A DNA stretch of 64,000 bases from Lumbricus rubellus (taxonomy: Eukaryota; Annelida; Clitellata; Crassiclitellata; Lumbricidae), in assembly GCA_945859605.1 (NCBI GenBank), contig OX243825.1, forward strand, positions 4,029,043 through 4,093,042, written 5' to 3'. The notes under the pieces were generated by a model. That model did not search any database. It saw nothing but the letters and a program-made list of their open reading frames with translations, and was not told the DNA's origin. Below, one piece after another: positions 46,562 through 58,400 of the stretch (positions are counted from its first letter, which is position 1; the number at the start of each line of letters is the position of its first letter). Made by a program: the position numbers and the translations under genes.

Positions 46562-46997
46562 AGAACACTGGTGGATCAGCCTGAATCATCTCGATTAAAA
46601 TCGCAAACAAATATTGGTCTCCTATCTAGAACGTCTTCTGGAATGCATATTTAGTTTAAAAACGAGGGGCTGATTTTTTTCACAAAGGTAGCGTAGACCT
46701 ACGTTGCCACAGTAGCAAAACAGTAAGAATAAAAATAGACATTGAGCAAAACCCAAATAGATAAATCCTATAATAGAGGTCTAGCTATTATACATGCAAT
46801 AATAATTTCTGATACATACTGTCTCCAAATAACCTGGTATTTTGCATTTGAAAAGACAAAATTATTCAAACTGTATGCATGACAATAGGCCTACTGAACT
46901 AAAATCAAGACCCAAGAGTCACTGAATATCACCAAAGATCAGTTTCCATGACTAACACTTAGCAACAAATTCACGTGCAATCTGTGATACATGATGT

Positions 46998-47033
<36 letters not shown>

Positions 47034-47192
47034 CGACGACGACGATAATCGTTACACATCTCTGTGCTCATTGCCTTGGAAGCACTGAGGTGTACATTAA
47101 CAGTGTCGATTGTAGGCTACATGCAGGACCGCTAAATGATTCAAACGTTATTGACTCATACGGTTCGATACATCTTGAGACGCCATAATTGC
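46562..47192. other. Non-coding spacer
   Basis: No gene recognised. A (GAT)n run lies at 46993-47030. Confidence 0.4.
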
Positions 47193-47804
47193 TGAGGAAC
47201 CAGTGGCGGCGCCAGGATTTCAGGTTTGGGGGGGCTGAAGCCCTAAGCCCAACTTAATTTTTTTACGAAGCGCCGAAGGCGCCAAGTTGCGAGTGCCGAA
47301 GGTACGAAGCCCATACCGACTAGGGGGTCTGGGGGAGCGTCGTAAGCTCCCCCAGCGGGGTCTGGGGCGGAGCCCCAGCCGCCAACGCATTTTTGGCTCT
47401 GTTGACCTCAACTGGAACCATTTTTATGCTCTTTGTGCCAGCTATTATATGAACGATAAAATCATGAAAACTTCTATAAGAAGTCGTTTTGCAGAGTCGC
47501 AGACTACCAGTATAAGAAGGTCAAAATACTATTGTAAAAGAAAATGGCTTAGAAATTAAAAATGGACTTAATCTTTAGGCTACTATAATCACAAAGGTTA
47601 AAAGTTTAAGTTAAGCCTATAGCCTAACAAGTTTATAAGTATAGGCTACTGTCATGTGGGTAGGCCTACCGTATACAATACATAAGAAAACCCTAGAGGG
47701 CATGTCATATGTAGTGGGGTTTCCTCATTTTAAAAACTTATTATGTGATTGCTTAACCTATAGGCTACTTTTGTGTAATTTGCAACCATTGCTTAGTCAT
47801 TCAT

Positions 47805-48125
47805 TCATTCATTTCATGAATTTATATAGCGCCCCTTCAGGAAATCCACTCAGAAGAGCTCCCAGTCCAACCACGGTGAAACAAAAAAGTTTTAAGGAGC
47901 TTGTAGAGCACTGACAAGTCAACCCTAGCCTAGGTAGCAAGCGCATCTGCATCGGCCGGGAGACTATTCCAGACAGAAGGACCTACAACTGAGAAAGCAC
48001 GACGCTGACAAGTTGATGTTTCAGCACGTGGGACCAAAAGCTTACCGTTAGAGGCAGAGCGAAGGGCTTTGCGAGCCAGGACAGCAGACTCGATCATCCC
48101 TCTGCTAGTGTTGAGCCACTAGCAG
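47805..48125 (-). mobile_element. LINE/SINE tail nested in the hAT element
   Basis: 'cattcattcattcatttcat', then 'ttatatagcgccccttcagg' and further LINE-like sequence ('gagaaagcacgacgctgac'), similar to 55295-55400. Confidence 0.55.
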
Positions 48126-48725
48126 AGAGATGAGTTTTGAGGGAGGAGATATGCTCCTCCCCATTATCGAAATGTTTTTTTTTATTTCCACGCTGCAATG
48201 ATAGCATTTTTGACTGTTAGAGGCAGAGCGAAGGTCGTCAGATAGGATACAATAAATAGGTGAAAATGGTGTGATTTTGAAATTTTATGAGCAAATCACT
48301 AAAAAAACAGGTCGTCAGGTACCAAAATGGGTTAAATTTGTACAATTTTGGGCGAATGACCAAAAGAGATCGTCAGAAAATTTTCGGCTCAAAGGCTTCG
48401 GTTCGTCCGCCACAGTCAGACCCGGCAACTTTCCCAAACCACTTTCAGCCCTGGGCTATGCCTACCGGTAGAATTCGAGTTTTCTAGAATATTAAAGCCT
48501 ATGGTATAAGCTTACGGTGCCTAATTGGCAGGAAATCAACTTCGCAAATGCTATGATTGAGAACCATTTTCAGAGAATCGCTTGCTGCATTGGGCCCCAC
48601 ACACCCTAGGGCCGGGCTTGACTACAAACTTGTGGAACGTCCCCATGGCATTTCCCCCAAGTCTCCCCATGAGTGCTGCTGCTAATTGAAACCCCATTTC
48701 GTATGTGATTGTATAGGACTAGCTG

Positions 48726-49162
48726 GGGGCTGGAATTCCGAACTGGCGGGATGAAGGAGTCTGAGGTCCGGACCGGTCTGTAGGAGTAAAGGCTGGAATT
48801 TCGAACTGGCGGGAGAAAGGGGGCTGAGGTCCGGACCGGTCTGCAGGATGGAAGGGGCTGAAAGTCCGAACTGGCGAGATGAAGGGGCTGAGGTTCGGAC
48901 CGGTCTGGAGAATGGAAGTGGCTGAAAGTCCGAACTGGCGAGATGAAGGGGGCTTAGATCCGGACCGGTCTGGAGGAATGAAGGGGCTGAAAGTCCGAAC
49001 TGGCGAAATGAAGTGGGCTGAGGTCCGGAGCAGTCTGGACGATGGAGGGGGCTGAAAGTCCGAACTAGCGGGAGGAAGAGGGCTGTGGTCCGAAGCAGTC
49101 TGGAGGATGGAGGGGCTGAATGTCTGAACTAGCGGGAGGAAGAGGGCTGTGGTCCGGAGCAG
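48726..49162. repeat. ~64-bp minisatellite, seven units
   Basis: Units begin 'ggctgaaagtccgaactggc' and contain 'gaggtccggaccggtctg'. They diverge toward the right end of the hAT element. Confidence 0.85.
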
Positions 49163-49269
49163 CCACGTTTAGGGGGGGCTTAGCCCCCCCTAGCCCCCCC
49201 CTGGCGCCGCCACTGTGAGGAACTACGTTCTTATCATGATAATCTATATTTAAACGATTATTAGCAGCA

Positions 49270-49364
49270 GTCGGTGGCAAAAGTTGGGAGGGACCGCCTC
49301 AAGCCTCTCGTCAGAAATTGGGAGAGACCGTCCTGTGGGTCCCATAGGGTGGTTGCGCCTATGG
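49270..49364. mobile_element. Truncated hAT-like MITE
   Basis: 'tgtgggtcccatagggtggt' and the right end GCGCCTATG match 5483-5628; the left end is missing. It lies just 3' of gene C's stop codon. Confidence 0.5.
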
Positions 49365-49378
49365 CCCCGAGATGATAT

Positions 49379-49492
49379 TCAAGCTTCGCTGACACCTGCG
49401 TATAAAGTCTCTTCTTGCGCTGCTTGTCTATTCTGCGGAACTATTTTACGTGGACTGTATTCCATGGCAAGGTCAGCGTAAGTGACTTCATC
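49379..49492 (-). CDS. Gene C exon 7: ITIM/ITSM tail end
   Basis: Acceptor 'tctgtttaccag', phase 0. DEVTYADLAMEYSPRK, then QAAQEETLYAGVSEA and TGA at 49381-49379. Confidence 0.85.
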   Translation of the reverse strand, partial: DEVTYADLAMEYSPRKIVPQNRQAAQEETLYAGVSEA

Positions 49493-52400
49493 CTGGTAAA
49501 CAGACATAAAACAGACATTACTATAAACTTTCGTACACCACCGCCACCGCCACAACCGCCACCACCACCGCCACCACCACCAACAACAGCACCGCCGCCG
49601 CCGCAAACACCAGCACCAGCACCAGCACCAACACCACCACCAGCACCAGCACCACCAGCACCACCACCACCATCACCATTCTTGCTCTGGGTAGTTACAG
49701 ATTTCTTTGTATCTGGCTTCAGGATAATGCATGATAGCAATTGCAAACTTTGTACATAGGAGACAAATTATACATAATTATCTCTAGCTTTAGTCCTGCA
49801 GATTCCAATGCCTCTATGTAAGAGTTATAAGGACAACTTATATGCTACTCAATGCCCATAATTATATTGTTTCTGTCAATAATTCTTTATACTTCATGTT
49901 AAATTTTGATACAGTGAGACCTAGATTACATACACACGCAGATAATATATATATATATATATATATATCATATAATATATTAAGACGTTGTAATACGGGA
50001 TACTTCCTATGGTGCGACAGTAAAATTATCCGATTTTCAGAAGGAAAATACAAACCAGGAACTGAAAATTCAGTTACAGGCTTAACGGGCATCAGTGGCC
50101 AAACTAAGTGCACAAATGCATGTGAGATCAAAATGAATACTTAATTAAGTAGGATATATGCTGGAAAGTCAGCACAAATACCATTGCATCTCTATCAGTT
50201 TTATTAGGGAATTGGAACACTCTTAAAACACACTTGGTAAGACTGAGTTATCGTAAAGTTCTATCTGGAAGTAGGCCCTAATCGTAATGTTCAAACTCTT
50301 AAGGGCCACTCGAAATCCGTAATCTCCAAACTTCCAAAAGGCCAATCGAAATCCGTGCACTGGGCATCAGCTTATTCATGAGCGCTGTGTTGAGTCAGAG
50401 ACCGTAAGAATTGCTCAAACAAGGCCCGAGTCTGGTTGCCAGAGATTCAAAGGGGGCTCGTTTAAAACACAAATATGCAGACGTTTTAAACGGCTTTGTG
50501 CAAATACGTATAAGTAGAAAACGTTAGAAATTATTGCAGTCATGTCACCGTGTCAATAAGTGCAGTAAATGCCTAGATATACATGCTGGTTGATACAGAA
50601 AATGATTTTAAACCAGGACATACAGTCAATGAAAGTAGACAAAGTGGCTATTAATTATTAGAAATTTGAACTGCAGGACGCAATATATGATTTATGAATT
50701 CACTTCAGAAGCATGAAAAGCATGGTGACTTATTATAGAGGCGCTATATAAATGAGAAATTAGATTACCCAACAAGGTAGGCCTATACATTATCATAATT
50801 ATTTTACTATGCATGCATTTGTTTATCGTCACTATCAAATGACAAAGCAAGAGGGTTGCGCTCTTACAAATAGGATACCATGTCCCACATAATTATGTTT
50901 GAAATGTGCATCAACTCAAAAAATGCACTAAACATCCTTAATTATGTCGCCTGTCTTTCAACAAGTCATCTGATATAACGCAGCTGAGGGCATAAAATCC
51001 CCAAATCAATTATAATTATCTAGACCCGGGTTCAAACTAAACATAAGCGGGTGCATTGAAAGTGTTAAAAGTCAACTCTATTACAATTTAAGTGTCCTAA
51101 TTTTGGTCATCAAGTCTCAAATGGATCTAGCTCCGAAGTATCTGTGCGATCAGTTACTTCGACCCCTTTCTGCCACCTCGCTGCGTCCTCTAAGGTCCTC
51201 TGATCGGCTTGACCTCTTTGTCCCTCGAGTCAGGACCGCCATGGCGCAACCAGATCATTTGCCTGCATCGGTTCCTCCCTATGGAATGGGCTTCCCCCAT
51301 CAGTTCGCTCTGCCATCCACTCTGGTAGTGTATCCTCGTCTTTCTCTCGTCTAAAAACTGGCTTTTTTCTCGGGGTTGAACGCACTGGGAGCGCTTCTGA
51401 AAGGCTCTTGCTGCAAGAAGCGCTTTATAAATGGTCAGATAAGATAAGATAAGATAGTAATAATCCTAGGTCAACGTGTGTGCGTGGATGTGCATGTGTG
51501 AAAATCCAACTCTGGTAGGAATCCTTGGCCTACGCGTGTGTGCATGTGTGTATGTGTGTGTGTGTGTGTGTGTGTTTGTAGATTCACCAGTTGGGACTTT
51601 TTTGTATAACCCCGCAGTCGTGTACTACGATTGACTTGAATCGACTCGACTTTCAAGTCGTTTAGTCGGCTTTTTTTGATCGACTCAACTTTCAGTAACG
51701 GTCGACTCGATTGATCGACTACGCGGTAGTCTATATTCTCAATTAATCCCTTTAACTATCGTAGGAATGACCAAGGTGCAGACAAGAAAAATTGGGAGTT
51801 TTCATTTAGAGTTTCCATTAGTATGGCCGCAGAATAAGGGAAACTTGTGTTTTTTCGGAAATAAATTATTCTGTAGGAAGGTGTTGAACCAGTAAAAAAT
51901 AATCAAGCGCCCATACGTAAAACCACCGTACTGGTATGGGTTTGCCATTAGCAGATTTAATATGATATTCATAAGTGTTAACAGATCATTTTGCTATTGG
52001 AAGATAAGCCTACTATTTGCGTTTGACGTATGCCTTGGTTCGGCAATGTCAGCTTCAGCTTAGTGTTTCCCCAGACTACCTGCAAGAGCTCTGTTGCTTC
52101 ACGGATATGCAAGGCCATTGACCTCTCCGTTCTGCACAGAAGGGAGTGCTCTTGGTTCCATACGAACGAACTGTAACCATGCAGAATAAAGTCTTTTCCG
52201 TAGTGGCCCAGTGGCCTGGAATGACACCCACAGGAGCTACGTCTGCTTCCTAATAATGATTGGTTCTCTCAATAATGCTAAATACTTCCAATTTGATACG
52301 GTTAAATCTATGTTACATACATAGCCTACGCAGATAATATAAATTGAAGCATTAAAAAAATAAACTCAAAACTGTGCTTTTTTGACTGTTAAAGCCGGGA

Positions 52401-55400
52401 ACGCCTCTGAATAGCCCCCTTGAAGAAGCGCTATGTAAATTGTGGATTGAATGAACTAATAAGGATAGACAATAACACTGAACAGAAGTCACTAGTAAAT
52501 GTTGTACACACATGTTGGTAGGCATGGTTGCCAACTTTTGGTTGTGGAGGAGCGCCCTTAGGTCGGTTTGGAGACTTGGCTTTAGGGTGAATATCTTGTC
52601 CTTTATTGACAACGCTGTAGATAGGCCCACATACATCTGGATTCTCTGTCAGCGGTTGCTCATCCCTGTTTAAAAACAAGATAAAATAACTAATATTGAG
52701 TCTCAAAAAGTATGACCACTGTAAACAGTGCTTACTGCTACATAAGTCATAAGAGCAGTTTAATAATCTATCTAAAAAGTATAACATTTTACACAGCATT
52801 GGATACGTAGGCAGTATAAACTCCGATAACATCATGAACAGTGGCGCAACTAGAGGGGTGCTGGAGGTGCTTGAGCACCCCCCCAGGCTAAAAAGGTGAC
52901 CCACGCAATTTTTCCAAATCCGATGATTTTTTTTGGTGCGGGGGGGGGGGGGGGTAGGGGTCATTCGGTCTTTAAGATTACACAATCAAGCAAGTTCCTT
53001 TGGCACTCGCTACTACGCACCATCTGCGCTTACAATAATAATAATTCTGAGCACCCCCAGGAAAATTTTCTGGTTGCGCCCCTGATCATGAAATATATCA
53101 ACATTACAGACAATACCAGCAATATAATAATTGTATTGCACTCTTTCAGTTGATTTATATAGCGCCTCACGCAGAACGACTATTCAAATACGCTCTCAGT
53201 ATGAAAAGCTCCGAAAGAAAAGGAAGTGTCTTCAATGAATGAGAGATTGATTAGGCCAACATAAAATAATATAAGCTATATTAGAATCACAAGGTGTATT
53301 TAACACTACAATCAACGGACGTTGTGTGAGCTGCATAAGCATTAGAGACTGTAAAAAGAAGAGGGTGTAATCGGTGTATAGAAAATAAACAGAGTAGGCC
53401 TATACTGTGAATAAGCTGATTCCCTCGACTTCGCTGTAATGGGCGCTGTTGAAGCCTCGAGATTACGATTACGATTAGTTAGACCTTTTTAAGGACTGAC
53501 AATAATTGTTTCAATGAAGCCATACATCGTCACAGTAACCTAATCCAATCAAATTTAATCTAATAGCCTATAATTTAATCTAATATAATCAAATATCTAT
53601 GTCTAATGACCATCACTGCACTGCAGCAAATTGCATATAACGTATCACTTGAGACTTAAAGTGAAAGTATGCTGCAAAAATTTGTAAGCATAATCAAACA
53701 AATCTGCAGTCATGTTTCTAAATTCCACACCGAAATGTCACTATCTCAAACGTTGATCTAATCAAAGGTGAAAAGGGAAATACATATTTTCATCTGGTCT
53801 CTGAACTAAAGAGCTACACCGCCAAATTTTAAAAACTGCAAGTAGCATACGACAAAGTCGGACAAACTAGAAATTGCGTTTTTCATTTTTGCCCAACAAA
53901 CAGAAAAACAGATAACCTTTCAAAAGATTCCCAAAGAGGTATTGAAATTGTTTAATAAAATTAACTAAAAAACACTGCAATTTGTTCTGGAATGGTTTGT
54001 AATCCAAAAAGAAAAGCGTACAGCAAAGAGAGACATGGCTTGACTAACCTTGATTCATCTGAAAATAAAAACGCACACGAAAAAATAAATTTATCAGTAT
54101 AATTCAGCAACTGTAAACAGCATGATTGTATCTGTAAATCGAGTAATTCATCATCATCCGCACTTACCGTGGATATTGAAATGTGTCATTACGTCAAAAC
54201 AAATTTTTTAATCATAATTTATAGCAAAGCAATCATGATTTCTAAAGCCACTAAATAAAATCATATTAAATTTGAGAGCAATTGCTATAAAATCAAAAAC
54301 TAATAACGCGCAGTATTTTGGATAATCATCCACTACCTTGTGAACCGAGATCATTCATTATTTTTAAAATATTACTTATCAGCAATTTGATAGAGCATAT
54401 TATTGCGCCCCTTCAAGTTTGTCTACTCAGGAGCGCTCCCAGTCCAACCTTGGTCAAAAAAGACAGTTTTAAGCAGGGCTGTTTTCAAGAAATTTTTAGA
54501 ACTGCACAACCCCTTCTTTTCCTTCTCACCCTCTATGGTAAAGTACATCCAATCGGAGGACAATGACCTTTTGTCTAGCTTTAACTGTACTGTACTGTAA
54601 CTGTACTCAGGAGCGCTCCCAGTCCAACCTTGGTCAAAAAAGACAGTTTTAAGCAGGGCTGTTTTCAAGAAATTTTTAGAACTGCACAACCCCTTCTTTT
54701 CCTTCTCACCCTCTATGGTAAAGTACATCCAATCGGAGGACAATGACCTTTTGTCTAGCTTTAACTGTACAGAAGTGCTTCTACAACTGCACAAATTCAT
54801 TTAGAACTGCACATTTTGTGTACAGCTGCACGTTAAAAAAGCTTTGGTTTTAAGAACTGTGAGAAAGAGACAAAGAGACGCAGGGGCGGATCCAGGGGGG
54901 GGCTTATCCGGCCATGGCCCCCCATTTAGAATTCCCATGTATCGTGGCCCCCCCATTTCGATTGAACATGCTGTGGAACAATGTACATATTGTACAATTT
55001 GCGTTGCGGCCCGCAACTCGGATGACTAAAAAAAAAAGTCGTCAATTTTTTTAGCGGACAAAATGGTAATTATTTTCCCAAAAATTTGGCCGGATGACTA
55101 AAAAAAAGGCGGACAAAATGGTATTATTTTCCCGAAAATTTGAACAGATGACTAAAAAAAATAAAAAAAGGTCATCAACTTTTTTGGCGGATACGAGAAA
55201 GAAAAATTTTCCCAAGGCCTAAATTTTTTCCCGGACCCAAAACCAAGAATTTTTGGCCCCCCCCCCGTCCAAAATTTCTGTATCCGCCCTTGAAAAGACC
55301 AATAGGCATTTTGACGAAGAACAGTAGGAGTTCACTCCAGGTCACAGGGCAAGCCACGGAGAAAGCACGGCGCTGCCTAATTGCAGTCCCTGAGCGGGGA

Positions 55401-58400
55401 ACAGTAAGTTCCACTTGTGCAGCTGAACGGGGAGACTCGAGAGAGCAACGGCGCTGAACGTGCGTGGTGGAACAGCAGAGCTCATACAAGTTATACTTCT
55501 TGCATGAGCTCTGCTGCTCCACCACGCATGTTCAGCGCCGTTGCTCGAGGAGCCACACCTTCAAAATAGCACCGGACCAAGACAGAAATTCGGTTGTGGG
55601 TAAGGGCGCCAATGGAGCGCATCTGGCATGTACTCAGAGACTCGGCCAAACCGGTCTGAAGGTGAAAAAGTGAAATGCGGATATTTCAAGGATAGGGAGG
55701 TTAAATCAATTTTAGAGAGCTGCAGCTGCTGAGGCGTTGGCGTTCTAAGACAGATAAGCTGAGTCTTAGTAGGATTAAGGCTCAGGCAGTTTGAGGACAT
55801 CCAGGACTGCAGAGATTCTATTATAATAGTAATCAACAAAAGTTAATTTTGAATCTATGCCTCCGATACCGGGATTCGATCAATCAATCACATACATTTA
55901 TATAGCGTCCCTTCAAGATCTCTACTCAGAGGCGCTCCCAACCCAGGCCTGGTCAAAAAGAAAGGTCTTGAGAATACGGTATAGAAAGAGCCAGCAGAGT
56001 CACGAGGAAGAGAACGCATGTGGGATTATAACCACAATTCTTGTTCTAATGAAGCGCATTATAACTTTATAATATTTCAGAGATGTGAAATAATAGCCTA
56101 CAACTGAAAGCTACCTTTTGACTTCTTTCTTGAACTGTAGAACTTGTATCCAGGACAAGACTCGTTGCAAAAGCAGATGATAAGCAATACGATGAGAAGT
56201 AGGATACCAGCTGCGACCCCCATCATTATATATTTAATATAATATTGAAGAGGATCATTTGTTGTTGTTGCTGTCGTGACTGTAGAAACTGACACAGCAT
56301 CTACGGAAAGTTCAATAGACATGCAAAAATCATTTTGTACTCGTAAACAAATCTACACAGGCTATGAAAGTCCAATAACATTTTTTGAGTCAATGCTAAG
56401 GTGATATTATAATTTTATGATAGAAGCAATGTGGTAAATATGCACGTATGAACGCACTTGTGTCTATGATGTATAATTATAGGCCCATGTTTATTTAAGC
56501 GCATGCAGGCAGCCGCAATACAATGTCATGTAAGTCAGCTTATTGTTGCATGTTTAGATTTTATTATTATAGTAATAGGGTTGTGCAACATGGCACGCCC
56601 GGATTCTTTTTGAATTATGACGGATACATAATATTATATCAACACGAAGAGGAAGTTTGATTTCTTAGATCACTGATGTTTTTACATCTGTCAGGTCATG
56701 AAATCTGAATCTATGGTATAATAGCCTAAGACAAAATAATAAAGTCAAACGATGTATTTGGAGGCAGGCAGCCAAAAGTCGCAACTGTTAGATTATATAC
56801 ACGGTGATTCATAAAAAAACGTTACCCTACATAGGCTAAGTTAGCATAACTCATGTCGATTACCATCGACTTCAATCAAATTTCAGAATAATGAATGATT
56901 GATGCTCTAGGCAAGTGCTACATTAAAGGCTATTTCGACGAACAAGCAAGATTCCAATGTTAACGTCAGCCACCGAGGTTGTATCCTACAAATTTACTCA
57001 ATTTCATCTGGCTTATCCTTCTGATGAAAAACTGTTTACCGTAGCAGCAACAAGCAGAATGGTTGCACTTACGCATCCGCCCGTAGGCTTACAAGGTTTC
57101 AGGTTAAGTTTATTTATAATTTACTATAATTGCTGTTACTTGCCAACTGCCATTGGTGACTCTGCCTCTTTTCAGTTCGGGAGGATGGTCAGAAGTCAAA
57201 CAAAGTGACTAACATTAACTTTAACTTTAAGTATCGAATGTGATATGAATGCCGCGAATGAATGGCCGAGACCCAGAAGTGTTTAACAATAAATCTATTA
57301 CAGTTAATTTAGCCTGGTTATCTGTTATGCTACTTTAATTTCATAAACATTTTCTTCGTGAAGCTGATTAATTTTAAATACAGGCCATTCGACGATTATA
57401 CTGCAATTATTATAAAACGCCATTTTCAGTAGGCTGTAGATTGTAGAATATAGCCTATATGATTAGTCTGACGAAACATTGGTATATGTTGACATAGAGG
57501 CCTACAGTGAATACGTCTTAGTGTGAATTAAAAAATGGAATATCGAGTGATTGCAAACGTCCTGAAATTGTAGACTCGAAAGTTGGCACCCTTAATAGGT
57601 GCCTTTTGCAGCGGGATATTATTCTTTCTTGTCTCTGTTTTGTAACTGTGTGATTGTCCTTACATTCTTTAATAAAGAACATTGCGATGGTTTCAATAAA
57701 GCAATGATTGATTGAAGTATTGATTGATTGATTGATAATAGAAAGAGCTTCTTTGCATGCCAAAGCAGAGTAATGACATACATGTATTATGATCTGTATG
57801 CAAGCAATGACGAATATGAAATTCGCTGCACTATTCACATATTCAGCAACGGAATTCTACAGAAAATATATTAAAAGAAAAACCGAACATTCTCACCAGA
57901 GTTTAACATCAACAGTGAAATACGTACTGTGGACTTTGACGACCGGTGTTTCACACGTGACATTTGGAATGTTTGAAGCGAAACCGATAATCCGTTCTCC
58001 AGCATTGTCATCATCAGCTGCAAATGAAGTGACGCAGGTGAAAGATGGAACCTCGGGTGCGGAAGCAACAACGATGTAAGACTGACATATGGTTTTTCCA
58101 TTTAGTACAGAAGAAGAAGTAGATCCTGTCGACTGCATCGAAGTTTTGTATGTGACGGTTGTGAGCTCGCTGGTCGAGGGTACTTCAAGTCCTTCCATTG
58201 TTTTTACTCTACAGTTGGACGAAGTTCCTAACAACATGCAATGTGATAGGGAAGCAACTAAAATATCAGAATAATCTTACCAAATATCAATCGTGAAGCC
58301 CAGTGCCAGCGCTAGCACCCCACGCCCCCATTTGGGGGGGGGGCCCGAGTTTGAAGGGGCCCCAAGGGGGCCCCCAAATTTAGCTGGTCATCATGCCTAT

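Larger units (their letters stand above)
47201..49215. mobile_element. 2-kb hAT-type element with perfect target duplication
   Basis: Ends CAGTGGCGGCGCCAGG and CCTGGCGCCGCCACTG (imperfect TIRs extending into 'ggggggcttagcc'-like sequence), perfect 8-bp duplication TGAGGAAC at 47193-47200 and 49216-49223. The interior holds a LINE piece and a 64-bp minisatellite but no hAT transposase, so it is non-autonomous. Confidence 0.85.
49493..52511. other. Gene C last intron
   Basis: Contains a CCA/CCG trinucleotide run (about 49536-49678) that yields spurious proline- and glycine-rich frames, a short (AT)n at 49948-49970, a LINE end at 51110-51455 and a TG run near 51545-51575. Otherwise alignable by eye with gene B's last intron. 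Confidence 0.6.

Noticed and set aside
49415..49759. Proline- and glycine-rich open frames
   Set aside because: Caused by a CCA/CCG trinucleotide repeat; the real coding part here is the short last exon of gene C on the minus strand.
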